Source: Streptomyces sp. DSM 15324 (GTDB lineage Bacteria > Actinomycetota > Actinomycetes > Streptomycetales > Streptomycetaceae). From it: a stretch of DNA of 64,000 nucleotides. The notes beneath the pieces were generated by a model. It did not search any database. It was given only the letters and a program-made list of their open reading frames with translations, and was not told the origin of the DNA. How positions within the stretch are numbered: position 1 is the first letter of the stretch; each line of letters starts with the position of its first letter. Of this stretch, positions 50,998 through 60,215 are shown piece after piece. The DNA lies in contig NZ_KQ949023.1 of assembly GCF_001514285.1 (NCBI RefSeq), positions 186,001 through 250,000 of the forward strand, read 5' to 3'. A program made the translations under genes and the position numbers.

Positions 50998-51715
50998 GTG
51001 GCGTGAAGGACTTCAAAAGCCGGCCTTCCTGACCCGACGGCGGCGGCTGTACGCCGAAGTGGGGCGGGGTGACGGATCTCGCGGGCGACGCGGTGGCGGC
51101 CCGGATCGGGGCGCTCCGGGCGAAGGGCGGGGACGTCCGGGTCTCCTTCGGCGGGCGAGCGGCTCCTCGGGGGACGCCCCGGCGGCGGCGTACGGGAAGG
51201 TCGTGGACGCCTACCGGCTCACCCAGGTCGACTTCGACGTGGAGGGCGGGGCGCCGCCGAACGCGGCGGCGAACACCCGGCGCGCCCGGGCGGTCGCGAA
51301 GCTCCGGCGGCAGCACCCCGGACCGGACGTCTCCTCACCTCCCGGTGACGCCGGAGGGGCTCACCCGGGACGGCGTGACTTTGCTCTCGGACGCCAAGGC
51401 AAATGGTGTGAAAGTCGACACTGTGAATGTCATGGCGATGGGCTACGGTCCGGCGTACGGCGGTGACATGGGCACCTGCGCCGAACAGGCGGCCACCGCT
51501 GTCCAGGCACAGGTCAAGAGCGGGTTCGGCCTCGGCGACGGCGCGGCCGGAAGGCGGTGGCGGCCACTTCCGTGATCGGGGTGAACGACGTCGCCACGGA
51601 GGTCTTCACGGTCGAGGGCGCCACCCGGCTCGTCGCCTTCGCGAAGTCGAAGGGGCTGGCGTGGCTGTCGATGCGGTCGGCGGCGCGGGACTCCTCAAGG
51701 GCCTTCGCCGCCCTC
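50998..51715 (+). pseudogene. Frameshifted GH18 chitinase fragment
   Basis: Consecutive stretches in alternating frames line up with a streptomycete GH18 chitinase. In order: GVKDF; then PDGGGCTPKWGGVTDLAG and ALRAKGGDVRVSFGG; then AAAYGKVVDAYRLTQVDFDV with the catalytic EGG and NAAANTRRARAVAKLR; then LPVTPEGLTRDGVTLLSDAK and VNVMAMGYGPAYGGDMG; finally VIGVNDVATEVFTVEGATR and AFAKSKGLAWLSM. At least three frame changes and one in-frame stop are needed, and the signal peptide, N-terminal strands and C-terminus are missing. It abuts the GC-rich repeat tract. Dead gene; no product expected. Confidence 0.85.
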
Positions 51716-51763
51716 GGGTGGCCGGAAATGATCATGGAATGGCCGAGAAGGTGATCAAGGTGT

Positions 51764-51780
51764 GTCGATTACGTTTCGAC
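51764..51780. promoter_or_regulatory. Possible operator 1 of the galactoside operon
   Basis: 17-bp sequence with 5-bp arms GTCGA / TCGAC. It shares GTCGATTA with a second copy exactly 100 bp downstream. Confidence 0.4.
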
Positions 51781-51798
51781 AAATGAAGGTGGCGGCTC

Positions 51799-51828
51799 TT
51801 GACGCATGAGTGGACATACGGCTGTTAT
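51799..51828 (+). promoter_or_regulatory. Candidate promoter of the galactoside operon
   Basis: TTGACG, 18-bp spacer, TGTTAT; 101 bp before the binding-protein start. Confidence 0.45.
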
Positions 51829-51928
51829 TGCGCCACCCCGATGTTCGGTCAAGTTGATTTCTGGTCGATTAAGACCGGAAGTCTCAGCCAGACCTCCATG
51901 ACCGAACCTTGCTGTCAGGAGCCGCTTC

Positions 51929-53245
51929 ATGCACGACCTCTCCCCGTCCGGCCGCCTCCACCTCCCCTCCCCGAGCCGTCGCACCCTGCTGCGCGGCATA
52001 GGCGGCGCGGCCGTCCTCGGTGCCGGCATACCGCTGCTGTCGGCCTGTGGCGGCAGCGGCACCTCCTCCGACCCCAAGTCGGTCAGCCTCGGCTCCAACG
52101 CGTCGGACGCGGTGCCGAAGAAGGCGTTCGCCGAGATCTACGCGGCCTTCAAGAAGCAGTCCGGTATCGCGGTCGACGTGAACACCAAGGACCACAACAC
52201 GTTCCAGGAGCAGATCAACTCCTACCTCCAGGGCACCCCGGACGACGTGTTCAACTGGTTCGCCGGCTACCGCATGCAGTTCTTCGCGGCCAAGGGCCTG
52301 GCGTCCCCGATCGACGACGTGTGGCAGAAGATCGGGGACAACTTCCCCGACGCCATGAAGAAGCTCAGCAAGGGCGCGGACGGCAAGTACTACTTCGTGC
52401 CGCTGTACACCTACCCCTGGGCGCTCTTCTACCGTAAGAGCGTCTTCCAGCAGCACGGCTACACCGTCCCGACGACGTGGGACCAGCTGGTCGCGCTCTG
52501 CAAGCAGATGAAGAAGGACGGGCTGACCCCGATCGCCTTCGGCGACAAGGACGCCTGGCCGGCCATGGGCACCTTCGACCAGATCAACTTCCGGCTCAAC
52601 GGCTACGACTTCCACGTCGAGCTGATGGCGGGCAAGGTCGCCTGGACCGACGCGAAGGTCAAGGCCACCTTCGACCACTGGGCCGAGCTGCTGCCGTACC
52701 ACCAGGAGGGCTCGCTGGGCCGTACCTGGCAGGACGCCGCCCAGACGCTGGTGTCGAAGAAGGCGGGCATGTACCTGCTCGGCTCCTTCGTCGCCCAGCA
52801 GTTCACCAACAAGGCGGACCTGGACGACCTCGACTTCTTCGCCTTCCCGGAGATCAACCCGCAGTTCGGGCAGGACACCGTCGAGGCGCCCACCGACGGC
52901 TTCATGGTCTCCAAGGCCCCGAAGAACAAGGAGGGCGTCAGCAAGCTCCTCCAGTTCCTCGGCACCCCCGAGGCCGAGCAGATCTACCTCAAGGCCGACG
53001 CCAGCGTGGTGGCCGCCTCCAGCAAGGCCGACACCTCCTCCTACACGCCGCTGCAGAAGAAGGCGTACGACATGATCTCGGGCGCCAAGAGCCTGACGCA
53101 GTTCATGGACCGCGACAGCCGCCCCGACTTCACCTCCACGGTCATGCAGCCGGCGCTGCAGAAGTTCGTCCGCGACCCGAAGGGGATCGACAGCCTGCTC
53201 ACCTCGATCGAGCGCCAGAAGAAGACGATCTTCGCGTCCAACTGA
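51929..53245 (+). CDS. Sugar ABC transporter substrate-binding lipoprotein
   Basis: 438 aa. An RRTLLRGIGGAAVLGAGIPL leader with lipobox LLSAC puts the lipid Cys at residue 40; the paired Arg suggests Tat export, frequent for streptomycete binding proteins. The rest is a cluster-1 (MalE/CebE-like) solute-binding fold (FAEIYAAFKKQSGIAVDVNT, EQINSYLQGTPDDVFNWFAG, FVPLYTYPWALFYRK, DGFMVSKAPKNKEGVSKLL). It delivers an oligosaccharide to the two permeases encoded downstream. The operon hydrolases indicate alpha- and beta-galactosides as ligands. Confidence 0.92.
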   Translation: MHDLSPSGRLHLPSPSRRTLLRGIGGAAVLGAGIPLLSACGGSGTSSDPKSVSLGSNASDAVPKKAFAEIYAAFKKQSGIAVDVNTKDHNTFQEQINSYLQGTPDDVFNWFAGYRMQFFAAKGLASPIDDVWQKIGDNFPDAMKKLSKGADGKYYFVPLYTYPWALFYRKSVFQQHGYTVPTTWDQLVALCKQMKKDGLTPIAFGDKDAWPAMGTFDQINFRLNGYDFHVELMAGKVAWTDAKVKATFDHWAELLPYHQEGSLGRTWQDAAQTLVSKKAGMYLLGSFVAQQFTNKADLDDLDFFAFPEINPQFGQDTVEAPTDGFMVSKAPKNKEGVSKLLQFLGTPEAEQIYLKADASVVAASSKADTSSYTPLQKKAYDMISGAKSLTQFMDRDSRPDFTSTVMQPALQKFVRDPKGIDSLLTSIERQKKTIFASN

Positions 53246-53265
53246 GAGCCGGGCGCCCGATACCC

Positions 53266-54243
53266 ATGAGCACCGACACCACCACGAAGTCCTCGCAGGC
53301 GGCCACCCGGCCGCCTCGGGGCGCGTCCCCCAAGAAGCGGGCTCCGCAGGGCCACCGCCGCCTGCTGACCCGCCGTGACCGGCTCACGCTCGGCCTGATG
53401 GCCGGCGTGCCGACGATCCTGCACGTCGCCCTCGTCTGGCTGACGGCCCTCGCCTCCATCGCGCTGGCCTTCACCACCTGGGACGGCATCGGCTTCGACT
53501 CCATCAAGTGGGTGGGGCTGGACAACTTCAAGGAGCTGTTCACCAACAACCCGCAGTTCTGGCCGGCCGTCCAGCACAACGTCATCTGGTTCGTCGTGCT
53601 GATCCTGATCCCGACCCCGCTCGGGCTCTTCCTCGCCGTCCAGCTCGACAAGAAGATCCGCTTCTCCCGCGTCTACCAGACCGCCTACTTCCTGCCCGTC
53701 GTGGTCTCCCTCGCGGTCACCGGATTCGTCTGGCAGCTGGTCTACAACCCCGACACCGGCCTGATCAACAGCATCATCGGGGCCAACAAGCCCGGCCACT
53801 ACATCGACTGGATCGGCGACCCGCACCTCAACCTGTGGGCGATCCTCGTCGCGGCCTGCTGGCGCCACACCGGCTACATGATGATTCTCTACCTGGCCGG
53901 CCTCAAGGGCGTCGACCCGTCCCTGCGCGAGGCCTCCTCGCTGGACGGCGCGAACGAGTGGCAGACGTTCAAGAACGTCATCTTCCCCACCCTGCGCCCC
54001 ACCAACACCGTCGTCCTCGTCGTGACGATCATCGAGGCCCTGCGCGCCTTCGACCTCGTCTTCGTCTTCAACAAGGGCGCCCAGGGCACCGAGCTGCTGT
54101 CGATCCTGGTCACCAACAACATCATCGGCGAGTCCAGCCGCATCGGATACGGCTCCGCCATCGCCGTCGTCCTGCTGCTGATCTCCCTCGCGGTGATCAT
54201 CCCGTACCTGATCTCGACCTTCCGGAAGGAGCGGAGCGCATGA
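53266..54243 (+). CDS. Sugar ABC transporter permease 1
   Basis: 325 aa. A disordered basic N-terminus is followed by six transmembrane helices (VALVWLTALASIALAFTTW, VIWFVVLILIPTPLGLFL, AYFLPVVVSLAVTGFVW, and near the end AVVLLLISLAVIIPYLIS). The EAA loop reads LREASSLDGANEWQTFKNVI, which docks the ATPase. MalF-type. It starts 20 bp after the binding protein and its stop overlaps the next start (ATGA). No ATPase gene is in the operon. Confidence 0.93.
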   Translation: MSTDTTTKSSQAATRPPRGASPKKRAPQGHRRLLTRRDRLTLGLMAGVPTILHVALVWLTALASIALAFTTWDGIGFDSIKWVGLDNFKELFTNNPQFWPAVQHNVIWFVVLILIPTPLGLFLAVQLDKKIRFSRVYQTAYFLPVVVSLAVTGFVWQLVYNPDTGLINSIIGANKPGHYIDWIGDPHLNLWAILVAACWRHTGYMMILYLAGLKGVDPSLREASSLDGANEWQTFKNVIFPTLRPTNTVVLVVTIIEALRAFDLVFVFNKGAQGTELLSILVTNNIIGESSRIGYGSAIAVVLLLISLAVIIPYLISTFRKERSA

Positions 54244-55127
54244 GCACCCCCGCCCTGCCCCTGAAGCAGCGCACCCCCGTGCGCCCCGCCCGGATCCTGC
54301 TGCACACGTTCCTCGTCGTCACCTCCCTGGCCTGGCTCGCGCCGCTGCTGTGGGCGCTGTTCGCGGCCCTGCGGCCCTACGCCGAGACCAGCGAGAAGGG
54401 CTACGTCTCCTGGCCCGACAAGCTGAGCCTGGACAACTTCACCAACGCCTTCACGCAGTCGGACATGGTCCACTACTTCGGGAACACCCTGCTCATCGCG
54501 GTCCCCGCGGTGCTGCTGACCCTGTTCCTGTCGTCCTGCGTCGCCTTCTACGTCAGCCGCTTCGACTTCCGGGTCAACCTCTTCCTGCTCCTGGTCTTCA
54601 CCGCCGGCAACCTCCTCCCGCAGCAGGTGATCATCACCCCGCTGTACCGGCTGTACCTGCTGGTGGACCTGCCCGGCATCACCGTGAGCGGCAAGCTGTA
54701 CGACTCGGCGCTGGGGCTCGTCCTCATCCACGTCGCGTTCCAGTCCGGCTTCTGCGCGTTCGTGCTCAGCAACTACATGCGCTCGCTGCCGCACGAGCTG
54801 ACCGAGGCCGCCCTCGTCGACGGCGCGTCCGTGTGGCGTCTGTACTGGCAGATCGTGCTGCCGCTGTGCAAGCCCGCCATGGCCGCCCTCGCCACCCTGC
54901 TCTCCATCTGGATCTACAACGATTTCTTCTGGGCGATCGTGCTGATCTCCACCGGCGAGAACATGCCGATCACCTCGGCCCTGAACAACCTCTCCGGCCA
55001 GTACTTCACCGACCCCAACCTGGTCGCCGCCGGTGCCCTGCTCACCGCGATCCCCACGCTGATCGTGTACTTCGCGCTCCAGCGGCAGTTCGTCAGCGGC
55101 CTGACGCTCGGCGCCAACAAGGGCTGA
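54240..55127 (+). CDS. Sugar ABC transporter permease 2
   Basis: 295 aa, MalG-type with six transmembrane helices and the EAA loop ELTEAALVDGASVWRLYWQI. The Pro-rich N-terminus precedes helix 1 (ILLHTFLVVTSLAWLAPLLW). It is coupled to permease 1 by ATGA and followed after 25 bp by the GH36-like gene, so uptake and hydrolysis are co-expressed. Confidence 0.93.
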   Translation: MSTPALPLKQRTPVRPARILLHTFLVVTSLAWLAPLLWALFAALRPYAETSEKGYVSWPDKLSLDNFTNAFTQSDMVHYFGNTLLIAVPAVLLTLFLSSCVAFYVSRFDFRVNLFLLLVFTAGNLLPQQVIITPLYRLYLLVDLPGITVSGKLYDSALGLVLIHVAFQSGFCAFVLSNYMRSLPHELTEAALVDGASVWRLYWQIVLPLCKPAMAALATLLSIWIYNDFFWAIVLISTGENMPITSALNNLSGQYFTDPNLVAAGALLTAIPTLIVYFALQRQFVSGLTLGANKG

Positions 55128-55152
55128 GCCCTCCCGTCCGAAAGAGACCCCC

Positions 55153-56427
55153 GTGCACCACCCCTTCACCCCGGTGGCTGCCGTCCCCGTGGACCCACGG
55201 CGCGCCCGTGTCCACGAGGAGGGCCGGCAGTCCCGGAGTCCGAGCGGCGCCTACGCCCTCGACGCCCGCCCGCACCGCCCCGGGGGCGCCGGCCCCGGGG
55301 GGGTCTTCCAGGGCGAGGGCCTGCTCGCGCTCGACCCCGGCGACGGCTCGCCCGTCCGCCTGTGGGCCGCGCCGGACCCGGTCCGCGAGGTGCCCTCCAT
55401 CCGCCTCGCCACGGCCGGGCCGGTGGCGGAGATCAGCGCCGACCGGCCGGTGAAGGAGTTCACGGGCACGGACATCCAGTCGGTGCTGGCCGAGTGGGCG
55501 TCCGGCCTCGGGGTCCCGGCGCCGCGCCCGGCCCCCACCGTCTGGTGCTCCGGGTACGCGTACGCCACCGAGGTCACCGAGGACGACATCCACGAGAACC
55601 TCCGCGCGATGGACACCCTGGACCTGCCGATCGACGTCGTCCAGATCGACGACGGCCACCAGAAGGCGCTCGGCGACCGGCTCACGCCCTCCGGCCGCTT
55701 CCGCTCCCGCCGGGGGATCGCGGAGGCCATCCGCGCCCGGGGCCGCCGTGCCGGCATCCGGATCGCGCCCTTCCTCGTCGACCCCGGCAGCGACCTCGCC
55801 GCCGGGCACCCCGACTGGCTGGTCCGCTCCACCGACGGCGGCCTCGCGCGCGCCGCCCACCACGGGGGCCACGACGTGTACGCCCTCGACACCACGCACC
55901 CCGGGGCGGCGGCCCACCTGAGCGAGGTCTTCGCCACCCTGCGGGCCGAGGGCTACGACTGCTTCCGGCTCGACTTCCTGGACGCGGGCGCCCTGGACGG
56001 CGTACGGCACGCACCCGTGGACCCGCTGACGGCGTACCGCGACGGGATCGCGCTGATCCGCGCCGCGGTCGGCCCCGAGGCCCACCTGCTGGGCGGCGGC
56101 GCGCCGATCCTGCCGTCGATCGGCCTGTTCGACGCGATGCGGGTCAGCCCGGACACGGCACCGCACCGCACCCCCGAGGGCGGCGACCTCAGCCGGCCCG
56201 GGCAGGCCGCGGCCGAGTTCACCGGCGCCGCCCGGCAGTGGCAGCACGGCCGGTTGTGGACCAACGACCCGGACTGCCTCCTGGCCCGTCCGGCGGTGGA
56301 GACGCGCGAGCGATGGGCCGCGCACCTGGAGGCGACGGGCGGCCTGAGGGCCTCGGGCGACCGTCTCCTCACCCTTGATCCGTGGGGCGTGGACACCACG
56401 CGCCGGCTGCTGTCGGGAGGCGAGTGA
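55153..56427 (+). CDS. GH36-like alpha-galactosidase (clan GH-D)
   Basis: 424 aa from GTG 55153, shorter than full GH36 enzymes because the N-terminal beta domain is reduced. The barrel motifs are present: VWCSGYAYATEVTEDDI, PIDVVQIDDGHQKALGD, GIRIAPFLVDPGSDLAAGHP. The nucleophile Asp is in DCFRLDFLDAGAL and the acid/base Asp in AMRVSPDTAP. No signal peptide, so it acts in the cytoplasm on imported alpha-galactosides. It ends overlapping the beta-galactosidase start by one base (TGATG). Confidence 0.87.
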   Translation: MHHPFTPVAAVPVDPRRARVHEEGRQSRSPSGAYALDARPHRPGGAGPGGVFQGEGLLALDPGDGSPVRLWAAPDPVREVPSIRLATAGPVAEISADRPVKEFTGTDIQSVLAEWASGLGVPAPRPAPTVWCSGYAYATEVTEDDIHENLRAMDTLDLPIDVVQIDDGHQKALGDRLTPSGRFRSRRGIAEAIRARGRRAGIRIAPFLVDPGSDLAAGHPDWLVRSTDGGLARAAHHGGHDVYALDTTHPGAAAHLSEVFATLRAEGYDCFRLDFLDAGALDGVRHAPVDPLTAYRDGIALIRAAVGPEAHLLGGGAPILPSIGLFDAMRVSPDTAPHRTPEGGDLSRPGQAAAEFTGAARQWQHGRLWTNDPDCLLARPAVETRERWAAHLEATGGLRASGDRLLTLDPWGVDTTRRLLSGGE

Positions 56428-58442
56428 TGGAACGAGAACTGAAGGTCCCCGGGATCGCGTACGGCGGTGACTACAACCCCGAGCAGTGGCCGGAGGAGGT
56501 CTGGGCCGAGGACGTGCGCCTCATGGCCGAGGCCGGGGTGAACATGGTCAGCGTCAACATCTTCTCCTGGGCGCTGCTGGAGCCGTCCGAGGGCGAGTAC
56601 GACTTCGCGCGCCTCGACCGCGTCCTCGACCTGCTGTACTCCCACGGCATCGCGGCCGACCTCGCGACCCCGACGGCGGCCCCGCCGGCCTGGTTCTTCA
56701 AGGCCCACCCCGAGGCGCTGCCGGTGGACCGGGACGGCCGCGGGCTGGCGTACGGCAGCCGTCAGACGTTCTGCCCGTCGAGCCCGGCCTACCGCGAGGC
56801 CGCCCTGCGGATCGCGCGGGCGCTGGGGGAGCGGTACGCCGCGCATCCGGCGGTCGTCATGTGGCACGTGCACAACGAGTACGGCTGCCACAACGCCGAG
56901 TGCTACTGCGACACGAGCGCCGCGTCGTTCCGCCGCTGGCTGCGGGCGAAGTACGCCGACGACCTCGCGGCGCTCAACGACGCCTGGGGCACCACCTTCT
57001 GGAGCCAGTGGTACTACGACTGGGACGAGATCATCCCGCCGCGGGCCACGGGCGCGGTCCCCAACCCCACCCACCGGCTGGACTGGCGCCGCTTCTGCAG
57101 CGACGAGCTGCTGGCGCTGTGCGCGGCGGAGCGCGAGGTGCTGGCCGAGGCCGCTCCGGCGACCCCCGCCACCACCAACTTCATGGTGATGTACAACTTC
57201 GACGCGCTGGACTACTGGCGCTGGGCGCCGACGCTGGACATCGTCTCCAACGACCACTACCTGCGCTCCACCGACCCCGAGTCGCAGATCGACATCGCGA
57301 TGAGCGGCGATCTCGTACGGTCGCTGGCGGGCGGTCCCTGGCTGCTGATGGAGCACTCCACGGGGGCGGTGAACTGGCAGCCCGTCAACCGGGCCAAGGG
57401 GCCGGGCGAGTTGCAGCGCAACGCCCTCGCGCACGTGGCGCGCGGCGCCGACGGCATCGCCTACTTCCAGTGGCGGGCCGCGAAGGCGGGCGCCGAGCAG
57501 TGGCACTCGGCGATGCTGCCGCACGCGGGCACGGACAGCGTGATCTGGCGGGACGTGGTGGCCCTCGGCGCGGACCTCAAGGCGCTCGCCGAGGTGCGCG
57601 GCAGCACCGGCACCGCCGAGACGGCGATCGTCTGGGACTGGGACGCCAAGTGGGCGCTGGCAATGCCCTCGCAGCCCAGTGAGGCGGTCCGCTTCCTGGA
57701 GGTCGTGCGTTCCTGGTACGAGCCGCTGTGGCGGGCGGGCGTCGCCGTGGACTTCGTACGGCCGGACGCGGACCTGTCGGCGTACCGGCTGGTCCTGGCC
57801 CCCAGCCTGTACCTCGTGGACGACGCGGGCGCCGCCAACCTCACCGGTTTCGCCGAGCGCGGCGGCACGCTGGTCGTCGGCTTCCACAGCGGGGCCGTGG
57901 ACCAGAACTGCCATGTGCGGCTGGGCGGTTACCCGGGTGCGTTCCGGGAGGCGCTGGGCGTGCGGACGGACGAGCTGTTCCCGCTGCTGCCGGGCCAGGA
58001 GGTCGCCCTGGACTCCGGCGGGTCGGGGGCGCTGTGGTCCGAGCGGGTGCGGCTCGCCGGAGCGCAGGCCGTGGCCTCGTACGCCGACGGCCCGCTGGCC
58101 GGTGTCCCGGCGATCACCCGGCACGGCTACGGCGCCGGTACGGCCTGGTACGTGGCGACCCTGCCCGACGCCGGGACCCTGGCCGCGCTGCTGCTGCGGA
58201 TCCGCGAGGAGACGGACGTACGGCCGGTGCTGGACGCGGTGCTGCCGCCGGGGGTGGAGGCGGTCCGGCGCCGGGGCGCCGAGGCCGACTATCTGTTCCT
58301 GATCGACCACGCGGGCTCGGGGGCGGAGATCGCCGTCGGCGCCGGGGCGGTGGAACTGCTGGGCGGCAAGCCGGTGCTGGGCGGTTCGGTGTCCGTGCCC
58401 CCGGGCGGGGTGGCGGTCGTACGGGAGCCGCGCGCGGTGTAG
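56427..58442 (+). CDS. GH42 beta-galactosidase
   Basis: 671 aa, typical GH42 length. The start is ATG 56427 in the TGATG junction. N-terminal AYGGDYNPEQWPEEVW is the family hallmark. The acid/base Glu is in HVHNEYGCHNAECYCDT, whose cysteines form the structural zinc site of many GH42 enzymes. The nucleophile Glu is in LLMEHSTGAVNW. The trimerisation and C-terminal beta domains follow. It is intracellular and hydrolyses beta-galactosides; GH42 enzymes usually prefer galacto-oligosaccharides or galactan fragments over lactose. Last gene of the operon. Confidence 0.93.
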   Translation: MERELKVPGIAYGGDYNPEQWPEEVWAEDVRLMAEAGVNMVSVNIFSWALLEPSEGEYDFARLDRVLDLLYSHGIAADLATPTAAPPAWFFKAHPEALPVDRDGRGLAYGSRQTFCPSSPAYREAALRIARALGERYAAHPAVVMWHVHNEYGCHNAECYCDTSAASFRRWLRAKYADDLAALNDAWGTTFWSQWYYDWDEIIPPRATGAVPNPTHRLDWRRFCSDELLALCAAEREVLAEAAPATPATTNFMVMYNFDALDYWRWAPTLDIVSNDHYLRSTDPESQIDIAMSGDLVRSLAGGPWLLMEHSTGAVNWQPVNRAKGPGELQRNALAHVARGADGIAYFQWRAAKAGAEQWHSAMLPHAGTDSVIWRDVVALGADLKALAEVRGSTGTAETAIVWDWDAKWALAMPSQPSEAVRFLEVVRSWYEPLWRAGVAVDFVRPDADLSAYRLVLAPSLYLVDDAGAANLTGFAERGGTLVVGFHSGAVDQNCHVRLGGYPGAFREALGVRTDELFPLLPGQEVALDSGGSGALWSERVRLAGAQAVASYADGPLAGVPAITRHGYGAGTAWYVATLPDAGTLAALLLRIREETDVRPVLDAVLPPGVEAVRRRGAEADYLFLIDHAGSGAEIAVGAGAVELLGGKPVLGGSVSVPPGGVAVVREPRAV

Positions 58443-58588
58443 TCCCCGACCTGGAGGCCCCCTTGTCGTCGACTCGGGGGCCTCCTTACGCTGTCCCGCA
58501 CCCTCGACGGCCTGGGCACCCTCATCGAGCGGCGGGGCGGGGGTGCGACGGACGATCCCGGAGCGGGGCCCGGTGAGGGACGGCGGCG

Positions 58589-59143
58589 ATGATGGATGAC
58601 GACGCGCGAGAAGTCCGGGCGGGCCGGTCGGGGCTGATCGTGAGGGTTCCGGAGGCGGAGCCTTTGGTGCGGGCATGGCGTGAACGGCTTGACCCCTCGG
58701 CCGCTGCCGGTGTTCCGGCTCATGTCACGGTTCTCTTCCCGTTTCTCGACGCGAGCCGCCTCGATGAGGGGGTCTGTGCCGCGATCGGTGAGGTGATGGG
58801 CCGGCACGCGTCCTTCGAGGCCCGGTTCGACCGCTGCGGACGGTTCCCCGGAGTGCTGTACCTCGCCCCAGAAACGGGCGCCGGATTCAGGAGCCTCACC
58901 GAGGCGATCGTGGAACGGTGGCCGGAGCACCCGCCGTTCGGCGGTCGGTTCGACGAGGTGGTCCCGCATCTGACGGTCGCCCAGGGCCAGGACGAGGCGG
59001 TCGTGGAGAAGGCCGAGGCCGACCTGCTCGCCGGTCTCCCCGTCGTCACGCGGGTCTCGGCGGTCGACTTGCTGGTCCACGACGGGACGCGGTGGCGCCG
59101 ACGGGCCGCCTTCCCGCTGATGTACCCAGGCTTCAGCGGGTGA
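58589..59143 (+). CDS. 2H phosphoesterase (2'-5' RNA ligase family)
   Basis: 184 aa from ATG 58589. Two HxT motifs place it in the 2H superfamily: PAHVTVLFPF (about 44-53) and VPHLTVAQGQ (about 135-144). These proteins hydrolyse or ligate 2',3'-cyclic or 2'-5' phosphodiester bonds in RNA or small nucleotides. No operon partner; it overlaps the end of the convergent DUF397 gene by 11 bp. Biological substrate unknown. Confidence 0.9.
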   Translation: MMDDDAREVRAGRSGLIVRVPEAEPLVRAWRERLDPSAAAGVPAHVTVLFPFLDASRLDEGVCAAIGEVMGRHASFEARFDRCGRFPGVLYLAPETGAGFRSLTEAIVERWPEHPPFGGRFDEVVPHLTVAQGQDEAVVEKAEADLLAGLPVVTRVSAVDLLVHDGTRWRRRAAFPLMYPGFSG

Positions 59144-59324
59144 GGGTGCCGGACTTCAGGGCGCGCAGAAGTTCCGCGAGGGCGTCAGGGGCGACGGCGG
59201 CGATCTCGTGGGGGTGGTCGCTTTCGCGGAGGTGGAGACGGGAGGGGGCGGACTCGGCCAGTTCTATGCAGTTCCCCTCACCGCCCGAGCTGAACGACGA
59301 CTTCTGCCAGGTGAGTTGGGGCAT
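59133..59324 (-). CDS. DUF397 protein
   Basis: 63 aa, the classic size. Core WQKSSFSSGGEGNCIELAE and the closing DALAELLRALKSGTL define DUF397. Such proteins are encoded next to helix-turn-helix regulators of the DUF5753 type and to anti-sigma-like ATPases in streptomycetes; they are thought to be regulatory partners (WhiJ/AbaA-like systems). It starts 9 bp after the regulator gene, so they are co-transcribed. Confidence 0.93.
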   Translation of the reverse strand: MPQLTWQKSSFSSGGEGNCIELAESAPSRLHLRESDHPHEIAAVAPDALAELLRALKSGTLTR

Positions 59325-59333
59325 GTGTTCCTC

Positions 59334-60215
59334 TCACAAGGTGTACATCACGTGCTGGACGAGGCTCAGCGAGTCCCGGGACTCGTGCGACTCCGGTGCC
59401 GACTCGGGGTCGACCGGGGGCAGGGCCAGTTCCGAGAGTCGCTCGAACATCTTGGCGTACTCGTCGAGCTGCTTTCCATCCCGGAGGAAGAGCGACTGGG
59501 TCGGATGCTCCAGGTAGACCGTATCCAGCTCGGGAGCAGAAGCGCCGTAGAGGACGAACGACTGGGTGTGAGCGGCGTAGTTTCCGGCCTCGAACGGGAA
59601 GATCTGTACGGTCACATTCGGCAACCGAGACACCTCGATCAGCCGCAGGAGTTGCTTGCGCATGACTGCCGTTCCGCCCACGCGTGTGTGGAGCGCGGCC
59701 TCATGGATGACCGCGTGATACGTCAGGGGGGACGCGCCGGTCAGCACGCGTTGTCTCGCCAGGCGGAACTGGGCATAGCGGGAGGCCCGTTGGGGATCCG
59801 ATTCGGTGGTCGCGAGGACGGCACGGGCGTACTCTTCGGTCTGCAGCATTCCCGGGACGAGCATCGGCTCGTGCGTCCGTAGCACGGTTGTACGGGATTC
59901 GAGCTCGGCCAGATCCCGAGCCGCCGGACCGATCGTGTCGCTGTACTCGCCCCACCAGCCCCTTCCACTCTCGTGGGCCATCTCCATCAGGCTCTCGAAG
60001 TAAGCGCCCTCAGGGCATCCATAAGCGCGGAGCAACCGGTAGAGGCCGTTGCGGGGCACGTCCACCCTGCCGCTCTCGATGTGGCTGATCCGGGTTCGTT
60101 CGGCCTCGATCACCTCGGCGGCGGCATCCCCTGACAGTCCGGCCCGTACACGGAGTCTGCGCAGTTCCACGCCCAGGCGTCGCTGGCGTTCGCTCGGGTT
60201 CGTCCTGGGTGGCAT
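59334..60215 (-). CDS. XRE-type helix-turn-helix regulator with DUF5753 domain
   Basis: 293 aa from ATG 60215. N-terminal XRE helix-turn-helix (LGVELRRLRVRAGLSGDAAA, EAERTRISHIESGRVDVPR). The C-terminal DUF5753 domain has RTHEPMLVPGMLQTEEYARA, VGGTAVMRKQLLRLIEVSRL and IFPFEAGNYAAHTQSFVLYG. This is the BldB/AbaA-ORFA/WhiJ kind of developmental or antibiotic regulator, working with the DUF397 protein encoded next. A possible upstream start at 60272 would add 19 residues with no family similarity. Confidence 0.93.
   Translation of the reverse strand: MPPRTNPSERQRRLGVELRRLRVRAGLSGDAAAEVIEAERTRISHIESGRVDVPRNGLYRLLRAYGCPEGAYFESLMEMAHESGRGWWGEYSDTIGPAARDLAELESRTTVLRTHEPMLVPGMLQTEEYARAVLATTESDPQRASRYAQFRLARQRVLTGASPLTYHAVIHEAALHTRVGGTAVMRKQLLRLIEVSRLPNVTVQIFPFEAGNYAAHTQSFVLYGASAPELDTVYLEHPTQSLFLRDGKQLDEYAKMFERLSELALPPVDPESAPESHESRDSLSLVQHVMYTL

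Noticed and set aside
49565..51466. Single 633-codon protein spanning the kinase 3' end, GC repeats and chitinase region
   Set aside because: The frame is out of register with the kinase, covers only part of the chitinase fragments, and stays open merely because the GC repeats lack stops.
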